Shown: positions 47,463 through 61,239 of the stretch, in pieces | Layout of the letters: each line of letters starts with the position of its first letter | Position numbering within the stretch: position 1 is the stretch's first letter | Made by a program: the position numbers and the translations under genes | Notes under the pieces: generated by a model | Database searches by the model: none | The model's input: only the letters and a program-made list of their open reading frames with translations | What the model was told of the DNA's origin: nothing | From: Romanomermis culicivorax | Lineage: Eukaryota > Nematoda > Enoplea > Mermithida > Mermithidae | Assembly (NCBI GenBank): GCA_963922205.1 | Contig: CAWUHX010000006.1 | Span: 1,781,139 to 1,845,138, forward strand | Length of the DNA stretch: 64,000 nucleotides | Direction: 5' to 3'

Positions 47463-49670
47463 AAAATTGGCATTTTTTCTAGATGCGCGTCGCTTATAGT
47501 TTACTGTAAGTATTGTTTCTGTATCTAGTCTATTTGATGTTCATACATTGTAGTCTGAAATGTGCGATTTATGAAGTCCGTACCTATTTTTCGACAGAAT
47601 TTCGGTACTTTCGATTTTGTGTAGTCTCAGAAATTTCATCGACTGTAAAATTCTAATTTTTACGGAAGTAATCGTCAGTTTTGATGATGCATTTTTCGTG
47701 AAATTTCAATAATGATAGCTTTTTGTGTTGTTATTTATGTGGTCAAATGTTCTGAATTTCGTTTTTTATGTATCTTTCCTTCTATAAAATCGAGGTCAAA
47801 TGCCTAACGAAATGTAATCCTGCAGGGAGCTTGGCGGGATAGAGATCTCTATCGTAAATATACCCAGATTTCGGATTAGCAAAATTCGCGCAATTCGATA
47901 TGCTTGAATAAAAGTTTAGTGTGTTTTACAGGCAAAATTTTCAGTCAAACTTACAAGAAACAGTTGAGGAATAAGGATGTCTCGAAAGTGATCGTAGAAC
48001 GAATAGGATTGCAATTTTCGCCGTAAATCTTCAGTACACTAGTTCCCAGTTGACACAGCGGATTTTTTGCCAAAATATGATCTTCATAAGTGAAGAAATT
48101 AGATGCAGTAATTTCAAGGATTTCTGCACCAAACAAAGCTCAACATGACGAGGTCAGATACTATTTGGTCGCTCAGTGCATTTTTTAGATTTTTAGATTT
48201 TCATGTGTAGTAAATGTTGCAATAAATGTTCAGCCGACGTACATACCATCAATTCAGTAGCATTATACTCGATTAATTTTGAAATGCAGTTTTTGAAACG
48301 CAGTTTTACTAGAAATCGGGAAATCAATTCCCATAATCCTGAAATATTGAAAAGAATAATCATAAAGGAGTCTGTATCATGAATGAAAAATCCCTATGTT
48401 AAAATCGGCCTTTGCTGTGAAGGAAGTGCTCTACAGTTGGAGGTATCCTGTTCGATAGTAGATTGCAGTGATGCCTTTCCAATAAAGCAAAGAGTTAACA
48501 CCTCTTGCCGTTTTTCTGCAAATAAATTTCAAACAATCACTCGATTTCTGAAATTTAATAAAAATTTTCGAAGTTTTCGATTTTTGATAGCACTTTGTTC
48601 TGAAACCATAAATTTAAGTCAATGAAAATTTATCAGGACTTCCAGACACATTTTTTATTATAATGTATTGGGTAAAGACGCAAGTTTTTTGATTGGACAT
48701 TTATCCAGATTCAAAAACACATTCGAATGACAGTGTAGTGTGAGCAGATGCCTACGGCTGCCAAAACGGTGCACGATGATGATGGTGGTACATTCACAGC
48801 TACTGTAGAAATGTATGAACTAGAGAATAAAAGGATAAAATTCCTCGGCATGAAACAGTTCTGGAGTGACAAAAATCAGAATTTTTCATTTTTGCTTCTC
48901 ATCTCCAACAGTTTAAACTTTTTTTGTAATGTAAAATATTGATTTGTGCAGCAATTAGTACATCAAACTATAGCTTGTTAGTTTTTTATAATTCTATAGC
49001 ACAGATAATAACTGTATCACAAGGGGTAAACAACAGCCACCTGGAAAATGCAGTGACTTCTCAGTGATTACCTCCTTCTTCAGAGCTGTGCACCACCATC
49101 CCAAAACAATACAAAAATTTTGATGAACAGTTTACCAATGCAGTAAGAAAGTGTTGGCTATAAAACAAGAAAACAAAATTCTGCGGCATCCGATGAGAAG
49201 GTGCTCGGCAGTGCCCATAGACACAATTTTTCTAATTTTGACGACTCATTTTTGACACTTTAAGCTCTTTTAAGACGTGTAAAGTGCAACAATTTACAGT
49301 TAATTTTTAACATGTGTAAAATAAGTATTCATTTATCGAATAAGATCATTCCAATTCGCAAATATCGCTTGACTGGCAAGATCACTGAAAAATGCCAAAA
49401 AATCATCAATTCTCAAATTTTGGCATACTGTAGCCGCGTGAATTTTCCTTTTCAAGCAAAACCAATGGTACTATGAAACTTAGCGCACAAAACTACCCTA
49501 AGTATCTCATTTTGTGAACTTTTTATTTGTAAACTCGTGTACTCAATAGGAAAAAAGATCCATCAATAGCGCTTTGAATGTACCCAAAATCAAGGACAAA
49601 ACGCTAGACAAGGCATAAGACTATATTCATCTTTTTACTGTAGCTAGGATCTCTGTTCGTCAGCAAGGTT
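47463..49670. other. Intergenic DNA after MTSS1, nothing recognised
   Basis: Holds the presumed 3' UTR of the MTSS1-like gene. Open frames of 60-80 codons (47951-48136 on -, 48383-48625 and 48748-48942 on +) show no family resemblance and no clear exon borders. Confidence 0.4.
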
Positions 49671-50439
49671 TTTTATGTGTTTTTTTTGGCACAAAATTTT
49701 TGGCCGATCAAACATTAAATTCCGTTGATTTTTAGACGTTTTAGGGGATAAAAATGCTAAATTTTTTTGGCGCTTGGCGCCGAGTCAATCAATATAATAT
49801 TTCCTATTCGTATATTTGACCCAAACGATTTCTCTTCGAAGTTGGATCGAACAGTGTATTAGTATCGTTGCACGAACTTTATAGGCTGTCAAATGACTGA
49901 TGAATGAAAATAAATTCTGAATATTCTTTGTTCGTTCAGTCAGATTCAGATTTAAAACTGAAATTCTTACTTTTTGTGTTTGACTGATCCAAATAGAAAA
50001 ATCGTTATCCTTGGTAATGCTACAATGTTTCGACCGAAAACTTACACAATTTTCTACCTTATTTTCTCTAGTCTGTACATTGTTGCTAAATATATACATA
50101 TTCGTCGTGGTAGTCGAAAATTTAATCAATTTGAACTTCCTGAACAATTCTAGAGTTATTTAAATTTTCTCAGCAATTCATTTCTTTTTGAGTCGTCGTG
50201 AACTATTTTCTTGAACCGTTTTTTCTTATCTCACTGACATGGTTAGCTGAAAAATAGGTTGGGCCACTGCTTTTTTCGACATTTGCACTATAATGCGGAA
50301 AAAAATCTGGAATGTGGAAAAAATTTTTGAGGTCTTTCCACATTTGTTTAAAGAAAGAAAAGAAAGAAATTTATTAAATGCAAAAAGGCCAAAAAAAGGC
50401 ACTTTTTTGCCAATTTTTTCTATTGTATTTCAAGACTGG

Positions 50440-50507
50440 GGGGTTGGGTATATGGTTGGCCAAGTTGAGGGGTTCCTCCCCAACCCCCCCCCCCCCAATT
50501 ACAGGTA
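50440..50507. repeat. Truncated G/C-run hAT-like element end
   Basis: Contains GGGGGGTTGGGTATATGG, GTTGGCCAAGTTGAGGGG, a run of 14 C, and the terminus CAATTACAGGTATA. The other end is missing. Confidence 0.55.
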
Positions 50508-50509
50508 TA

Positions 50510-50890
50510 AAGATAAGTCGATGCATGTACGTCTAAGTGCAAGGTCATCAAGGGTAGATTTGTCGAGTAGCTCCTTAAATATAGCTTAAATCTTTATAAC
50601 CAAAAAGTCTTTTTCTAAACCTTCGTTGAACTTTTTCTGCCAATTTAGTATCCCTAACCAAACAAGGATTCCAGCGTGGTCAACCATATTCCAGAATAGG
50701 GAGAACATAGGATTTAAAAGCTCTGATTTTTAATTCATTAAAGTTAGAGTGAAAACATTTTAAAATCAAATAGCCACCCTTGATGCTTTTTTAACCACAT
50801 AATTACAGTGGGCAGTTGCAGACAATTTTTCATTGAACATAACACCAAGATCCTTCATCTCTGAAACAGCGGGAATCAGAAAATCGTTTG
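50510..50890 (-). pseudogene. LINE reverse transcriptase C-terminal fragment
   Basis: The minus-strand translation, with a few stops and one frame change, reads VSEMKDLGVMFNEKLS, then ...FKSYVLPILEYG, WNPCLVRDTKL, AEKVQRRFRKRLFGYKDLSY. This is the characteristic end of CR1/Jockey-type LINE reverse transcriptases (DLGV...L, YVRPILEY..WNP, EKVQRRFT+R). It is clearly inactive. Confidence 0.75.
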
Positions 50891-52309
50891 TGGTTTTCAT
50901 ATTGAAAAGATGCATTTTGGTGCATTTTAGAAAGTCCAAATCTCAAAATTTATAACTTTAATAATCATTATTATTTATTACCATGCTCAGGCGCGGCTTT
51001 TGGCATGCCTACCTTCGCTTACCATTTAATCTTTAATAGTTTTCATCATCTTAAACGTATTATTTCATGTTTAATTGGCAATCTTGAATATTATATCTTT
51101 ATATTTGATGAAGATCCACATTTTTTCCTCCATAGATTTTTTGAGAAAGATCAATACATCAACTTTCTAAACTTTTTGAAGCGTTTGTTCCTTTCTTAAC
51201 GAATTCAAAAGCTTCGTGGAAGTATTTTTCGAAAATTTCTATGCTTCTGACTCATAGCTTTCCGGCCAAATTCATGAAAGGTTACGAACAAATTAATGGT
51301 TCTAAAATTTTTCGAATGATAAATTTCTAGAAATTACGATTTATGAACACTAAATTTAAATCTGAATTTTGAGATGTGCTTTAAAAAGCTCAAAAACACT
51401 GAAATAAAGCATTTATGAACATTTTCAAGCGAAAAAACGAGGATTTTAAGACGAAAAATTATCATCAAATAATTTTCCAAATGTGGGAAAAAATTTGACC
51501 TTTTTTCAAAAATTTATAAAAAAAGTTCGTGGAAATAAACATTGGTCAGTAGCAGGAGCGTTTTTTTGTGCACGGACCGCACATTTGTGCCAATTGTTAC
51601 AATAGGCCAAAAAAATTTCTGCCAATGGCGCAGAAATTTTTTTTAACAGTGGAAACTTCCTATTGGAAACTGCAGAAATGTTTTGAGTTGAGCCAAAAGT
51701 TTGATAAAAATATAGGGCTACTTTTAACGCATTAATTTTTTGTAAAATTGTGCCCAACCTATTTTTTAGCTAACCACGTTAGTTAGTGAGATAACTTTGC
51801 AAGCGCACGGTTTAAGAATTAAAAAGCAATTGAATGCTGCGAGAATTTACACAACTCTATAGAATTGTTTGGAAATTTCATATTTCAATCCAAAGTTTCG
51901 GTTTTCCAAAGTTTAAATATTTCTAACAACGATGTAAAAGCCCCCGTAGAAAATTGAGTCGAAAATTGTGTAAATTTTCGGTCCAAACATATCGGCTTTT
52001 TTACTTGAATCGGGATTTTAGTTTCAAATTAAAATGCGACTGAACGAACAGAGAAAATTCAGAATTTCTATTCATTATCAGTCATTGACAACCTAAAAAG
52101 TTTGCTCAGACGATACAAATACTATTTGAAGAGAATCTGATCGCGTTCGGGCCAGTCGTATTATATTGAATTCATTGACTCGGCGCGAAGCGCCGAAAAA
52201 TGCATTTTCTGCCCCTAAAATGTCTAAAAATCAAGGAAGTTTAGTGTTGGACAAGTCAAAAATTTTGTTCCAATTGGCCCAAACGCCCAAAATTTTTTGA
52301 ATTAAAAAA

Positions 52310-52556
52310 TTTAAGAATACAAGATCAAACATTCATCCATAACATGCTGATGTTTGGAAGCTATGAGCAAGCGTAAGTTAGGCCGCTATTTTCTAACCAC
52401 ACAACAGAAATAATACCAAGAATCTTGATGCATCTCCAGACGGGAAACTCACCTAATCAAAAGGGTCGTTAAGCTCTAATTTTTACAAACCATTTGGCTG
52501 CTGTCCCTAAATTTTTAGGAGTCATGGCTCTTTATTGGCCTGAAAAAATTCTGGCC
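52310..52556 (-). repeat. Dispersed repeat family A, reverse copy
   Basis: Reverse-strand match to 10023-10330 through CATTCATCCATAACATGCTG, CACACAACAGAAAT and CTAAATTTTTAGGAGTCATG. Truncated at both ends. Confidence 0.6.
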
Positions 52557-52680
52557 GCGAGTCACTGATTCCCGAAATTTCAGGGGAGGGGTCTTATAGG
52601 GAAAAAAATCAATTCCTTCACCAAAAAAGTCCGAAAAACACAGGGCGCGAAGCGCCGATAAACTTTACGTTTTTAGGGGG
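52557..52680 (-). repeat. B-type element fragment
   Basis: Shares TCACTGATTCCCGAAATTTC-like, CCAAAAAAGTCCGAAAAA and GGCGCGAAGCGCCGA blocks with 44299-44500 and ends in a run of 10 G. Confidence 0.5.
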
Positions 52681-53059
52681 GGGGGAGAATAAAATCCAAA
52701 TTGATTAGAATTTTCTCAATTCTTTCGTCAGTTTTTACAGGTTACTGACTCAGAAAACATCAGAAGCAGAGGTCCCCAAGGTCGAAAATTTAGGTAGGGG
52801 TAAAATCGTAAATTGTAAGGGTAGTACTTGGAATATGCTGTGACCTTTTTTTTGCTCCCAGCTTTTTTGCGGAGGGGGGTGGTGTAGTACTCAGTACTCT
52901 CACCACAAAACAAGTCTCACTTACAATTTACAAAAATGATAAATGCCCCCTACTTTACGCTTTTTACGGTCAAACACCATTTACTATTTCAACCCCCTTT
53001 TTCCAGCTCACAATCATGCAACTTGAATGTACTGATTATACGCAGAGAATAGTCACACT

Positions 53060-53245
53060 TTGAAGATTGTTGTGTCAACTGATTCCTGCACATTTCAAGA
53101 ATCAGGCACAACATACTTTTGGAAACATTATTTGAACCAGCATCTTCAGAAGTATGAGATTATTCTATCACTGATAAGGGTTGAAACAGTGCTTCCATTT
53201 CAAAGTGCTGATGCTGAATGTGGCTTTAGTATTATCACCCATTAG
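53060..53245 (+). pseudogene. hAT transposase C-terminal fragment
   Basis: The 61-codon frame contains ETVLPFQSADAECGFSII, close to the conserved LPxSxAxxERxFSxxxxI block of the C-terminal dimerisation region of hAT transposases. The following frame is interrupted by stops. The rest of the transposase is absent, so it cannot supply activity, though it shows that hAT elements once encoded transposase here. Confidence 0.45.
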
Positions 53246-53733
53246 ATTATGAACCACGAGTTTGAAACCAGGTACCACTCCTGATCCACATCAACGGACC
53301 TCGCATGCCTCAACTCATAGCAGGAAAGTATGCCACAGCTTGGGTAACCATATGCGCACAGAAGACCCAACGCAGAAGCGGGAAAAAGGAAAGGAGAGCA
53401 TGGAGAGGAAGAATTTTAAGAACATAATGTTTTTCTTCCCAATGGCCAATTTTGCGATAAATCACATATAAGTCATTATTTGATCTCCCAATTATATATA
53501 TAATGATTTCCTACAAGTAGTATATATAAATGTGCTGATATTCTTTCCTAAAAATCGCTATATGGCACAGAAGTTGCATACTTTCCCATTATCATTTGCT
53601 CAGTAAGTGTGTCAAAAAGACCAATGAGTGATTCCTCTCAAGCACACATTGTGCAATTTTTCTCGAATTAATATAACCTACTGAGGAGAGGATGAGGTCT
53701 ACCAAAATTTTTTGCTATAGTGAGCTGTTTTTA

Positions 53734-54213
53734 TGGGGGTAGTAAATGGATTTCCAAATCTAAGACTGGGGTAATACCCCCCCATACCTCCCATGGGGTG
53801 ATCTGATCAGAATATTTGGGTATAGTCCTAAAATGGAGAAAATAAGCATCCGCGCCACATTATAAACGTTTTTAAAAATGTGGAACATTTTTCAAAAATC
53901 AGGAAAAGAATTTAAGGTTCGGTTCTCATGTGAAAAAAATCTTCGAGTAAAAAAACAGTGCAGTCAGTTTGGGAGGGGGGAGAATACAATCCAAATTTGT
54001 GGGATGGGGTGCTCATTTGCTAGAAAAATCTTGGTGATCTTCAAAATGGTCGAAAAAAGGCTGAAAAATTCAGAATATACGGAAAATTTTACCAAAAAAG
54101 GTTAAAACATGTCATTTTTTGCCAATTTTTTTTCGAGTTGGAAGGAGATCCCAACATTTGGACACTGAATGCGACCAAGTTGGCGGTAGGGCCCCCCCCC
54201 CAATCACAGGTAT
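53734..54213. repeat. Repeat cluster: family C (reverse) and G/C-run element end
   Basis: 53734-53810 is a reverse match to family C (GGGGTAATACCCCCCC, CTCCCATGGGG). 53940-54213 carries GTTTGGGAGGGGGGAG, GGCGGTAGGGCCCCCC and the terminus CCAATCACAGGTATGG of the CATACMTGTAA family. The left terminus was not found. Confidence 0.5.
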
Positions 54214-55349
54214 GGGGTGTAAGCTCATAATCCGAAGAGCCTGACAGTGTCTTCGCTGCAGCGCCTTTCAGGCGCAGAAAATTGGGATTCTTCATCAAGC
54301 CTGATCACACTTGTAAACCTTCAACGCGTTTTTCCCCGAAGGCACTAGCCGAGTTCTCAAAGTTTTGAGGGAAGGAGCCAGCTAGTGCTCAAAATTGTGT
54401 TTTTTACCAAAAAATGATCAATGAATTTTGACGGTCAGCGTGATACCGAAGCATAATTATAGCACGAAGCGCCAAATTTTTTTGCTTTTGATCGATTTTT
54501 GCAATTTAAAAGTCATTTTCGATTTAAAAGTCATTAAAAGTCAATTTAAAAATAATTTTATAACCTAGTGCGCCATTTCTCCGGGGGTAGCAGATTTTTT
54601 TGCAGACCCTTGTAGAAGTAGTACCCTTACATATGTTGTTGCCTGTTCCATATTGATTTGTTGACTTGAAACCGAATTTCAATTCCCAGAAAGACCGACT
54701 TGGGAAAAAACAGGGATGATAATAATACGTTTAAAAAATTCCTCCATTCCAATGATTTGAAGTATGAAGAATCCGCGCTGCGAAAAATACTTTATGTGAT
54801 TAGTCAGAGGATTGTAATTTCCTCCACAGGGCTATGAAATTCGACACTCATTCCTTAAATCTAATTTTTCCGTCGTGGGCTATCAATCAAGTGATCTTTT
54901 CGATCAGTTCTCGTTACACAGCTGTTGAAACGAAAAAATCAGACAGAAGTCGATAACTTTATTCAAATTCGCTCAAAACTTCAAAATCAGATAAATTTCG
55001 AACTGTAGGTAGTCAACCGAGGTTCGAGAACTTTGGATTCTCTTACCGACAAGAACTTCTGCCATTTCCCAGCACTGATGTTTTGTTTACTTTCCTAATT
55101 GAAAAATTTTTGATCAGAAAATCCAAAATCTCAAAGGTATGTATCGAAAAAATTTATAGTACTTGATAGGAGAATTTTGATATCTGAGATTACTAGTTGA
55201 AAATAGAGACTGATGAAAAAGTAAAATTGCGCAAAAAGAGATTTGATTCATTCCGAGTTTTTGTATTAAAATGTATTCTCCTGATTGATTTCATGTAGGT
55301 CCTTAGTCCCTGATAATTTTAATTTCGCCGTCTGTCAACCACTAACCAC
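54214..55349. other. Intergenic DNA upstream of CARM1, nothing recognised
   Basis: Holds a weak palindrome GCACGAAGCGCC at 54463 and AAAAGTCATTTTCGATTT-type short repeats near 54520. I looked for exons encoding the CARM1 N-terminal PH-like fold and found none. Confidence 0.4.
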
Positions 55350-58877
<3,528 letters not shown>

Positions 58878-59095
58878 AAAGTGTAAAGTGTGTTTTACAG
58901 TAACCGCCTTCATATACTACACAGTGTCGACAATTTTGTACATCGCGCGACTTTACAATCACTTCTGTTAATTTTCGTCACGCTGCAGTATTCTCATTCA
59001 TTTCGTCGATCTATAGTAAGCGGCGAATATTTTCGTTTTCTTTACAGTATGACGCGGAAAAACTATTCTTGCGCGTCGTAATTTGATACTTTTCG

Positions 59096-59101
59096 AATAA
59101 A
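59096..59101 (+). terminator. Candidate polyadenylation signal after CARM1
   Basis: AATAAA 219 bases beyond the CARM1 stop codon and the first such hexamer there. Usage is inferred only. Confidence 0.4.
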
Positions 59102-59261
59102 ATCTGAATCGTTGACTTCGTCGTTCTTTTTGCCATAGTGCAACGATTCATTGCGGATAATTTTTCTTGTTTCGAAATTTCATACAGATGCAGCAGGCAC
59201 TGCTCCGCGGTGTGAATACCATAGTAAAGAAATATGAGTTTTTAACCACTGAAAAGGCGTG

Positions 59262-60355
59262 TCCCCAATGTAGTGATTCTTATTACAGTGATGTCTGAAA
59301 GCAGTCATTCTTAAAAAAGCGAGGTCTCAGAAGAGTGAATCTCAATACAGCGAATGGTAAAAATTTCTACGCATCGAAGTAAACGCTCAAATCATTTTTA
59401 TAATGAATATGCACATTACGTATATTACAATCGTTTTTCCTAGTTGAGATGCCTATTTGCATTTGGCCATCTAAGTTTCACATGCTTTTGTGCTGCAGAT
59501 GCGGTATATAGATATGCACGAACGGATCATTCCAAAATCGCAAAAAAATATCTGACAGACAAACATTTTTGCGAAACGTTTGAAAAAACGAAAACAAAAA
59601 TTATAATAAGAATTTCCGATTGAGGTTGTTTTGAATGGAGCTTAATTGCAAAAAAAATAAATTGATAAAATAAATAGAACAAAATGAAATAAGCAAATAA
59701 GATGAAATGAATAAAATAATTAAGAAGTAAAGGCAGAACAAAAAACAAATAATAAAGAAACGAAAAGTAAAATAATTTAGTAAAAAGTAGGTAAAAATAG
59801 AACCAAAGTACACAACCTGAAAAAAATTAAACAAAAAGAACAAAAAGTCGCTCAAAATAGGAAGAATATAAAAAGAAATAAGTCAATAAAGGAAAAAAGA
59901 AACAAAAAACATGCATGTAGATATTTTAATAATAAGCAAACCAGAATAAAAAGCTGTAATGTCGTGAAATCACATGCTATAAAGCCATAATGTCAGAAAT
60001 CTGGCGATTGATGTAAAATGTGTGACATACGACCAGCATCCGCCGGATCGAAATGGAGCACCAATTAGGCTATGCACCAAACCGACTATACCGCCCATTC
60101 ATGCTTCCATTCTAAAAATGGCTTTTTTGAAAATTCGCTATTTTGGGAATTTGTTCGGAGACTTCGCTGTTTTGAGAATCGCTATTTTGAGACTTCGCTG
60201 TATTGAGAATCGCTGTTTTGAGAATCGCTGTATTGAGACTTCGCTGTAATGAGAATCGCTGTTTTAAGACTTCGCTGTATTGAGAATCGATGTTTTGAAT
60301 CTCGCTATTTTGAGTTTCGCTGTTCTTTGTTTCGCTTAATAGGGGTGAAACCAAC
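59262..60355. mobile_element. Inverted-repeat element with 16-bp tandem array
   Basis: From 60140 to about 60330 a degenerate 16-bp unit (GAGACTTCGCTGTATT / GAGAATCGCTGTTTTG) repeats about 12 times. The reverse-complement motif (TCTCAATACAGCGAATGG) occurs at 59320-59352 with decayed relatives from 59262. Such opposed arrays occur as subterminal repeats of Tc1/mariner-pogo-type elements. The interior (59580-59980) is very A-rich and has no transposase. The exact ends are uncertain. Confidence 0.45.
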
Positions 60356-60379
60356 GTTACTGTAGTTTTTTGACTCAAA

Positions 60380-61200
60380 ATTTAACATATTACCTTTAGG
60401 TGAAATTTCGAATGCTTATAAATCATACAACATTGGCTAATGTATACATATATATACTACTGTAGGATGCTACTTCAACCAAGAAAATCTAACCAGTCGT
60501 TCATACAGTAACCATTCAATTGTTCTGTATCACGGGTTCTTTGTAACCTGAAAATCGAAGAATGTCGGATTTATGTAAACATTCTACCGTAGAAATGTTT
60601 TAAAACCGATAGAAATTGAAGAGCCGATGTTGGTTTTTGTTCTAAATTCCATTCTGAAGGTAACCAAGCAGGTAAAGTAACCGTTGAACTGCGCTATAGC
60701 TTGATCTTTTCGTGTCACTTTGTTGAATTGCGCTATAGATTGATCTTTCGGTGTCAATTTTTGTTATCAGTTAATTACCTCAGAATCGAAAAAAAATATT
60801 GGGCTGATCTACGTATCCTACTTGAACTATATCTTTTCTGTTATTCATTTGAGTAGAGTAATTCTAATTTCTACATAATTACAAAAAATGTAACCTCATA
60901 TTTTGTAAAGTGCAGTCGTATGTTTCGATTTACCGATGAGAAAAATTGCTGTTGATGTAAAAGTTTGAATCTCCAACCTATAATTGGTAACTGAAATTTT
61001 ATGGTACAAAAAAATAGTTGATCCGGCGCGTGAAAGACGAATTTGGAACTTGTTGATTCAACAATTTTTGGGTTAAAAACTGGTCTACGGCTTTAGGCTT
61101 AGGCTTCTGAATCTCAATTCTGCACCACACATCGAAAATTTCATTGTAATAACGCTGATATTTTTCACATCTTGCTGACCTGACGTCAAACTTAGTTCAA
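60380..61200. other. Intergenic DNA upstream of GGCT, nothing recognised
   Basis: A 20-bp motif GCGCTATAGCTTGATCTTTT is nearly repeated 36 bases later (60690-60750, AATTGCGCTATAGATTGATC). No gene or promoter could be identified. Confidence 0.4.
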
Positions 61201-61239
61201 TGAGTAATTATAAAAAAATTCGTCATCGTGTCTTTAGAC

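Larger units (their letters stand above)
50265..51544 (-). mobile_element. hAT-like element (CACTG family), reverse copy with nested insertions
   Basis: The ends CACTGCTTTTTTCGACATTT (50265) and GTGGAAATAAACATTG (to 51544) match the family in reverse. The part 50890-51400 mirrors 12290-13300 and 15660-16300. It is interrupted by a G/C-run element end (50440-50507) and a LINE fragment (50510-50890). No matching flanking duplication was seen. Confidence 0.6.
49680..52300. mobile_element. Foldback structure with ~0.55-kb inverted arms (family G)
   Basis: The left arm 49680-50264 and the right arm 51752-52300 are inverted copies of family G. Both contain the GGCGC palindrome (near 49769 and 52180) and end inward with AAAATAGGTTGGGC and GCCCAACCTATTTT. 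Between them lies a reversed CACTG-type hAT-like element with further insertions. The arrangement could be one foldback transposon or two independent opposed insertions. Confidence 0.55.

Noticed and set aside
59527..59855. Minus-strand Phe/Leu-rich ORFs
   Set aside because: Translation of an A-rich tract in the element core; no supporting signal.
60140..60345. CRISPR-like regular repeat
   Set aside because: Units are contiguous and degenerate without spacers, and the genome is eukaryotic.
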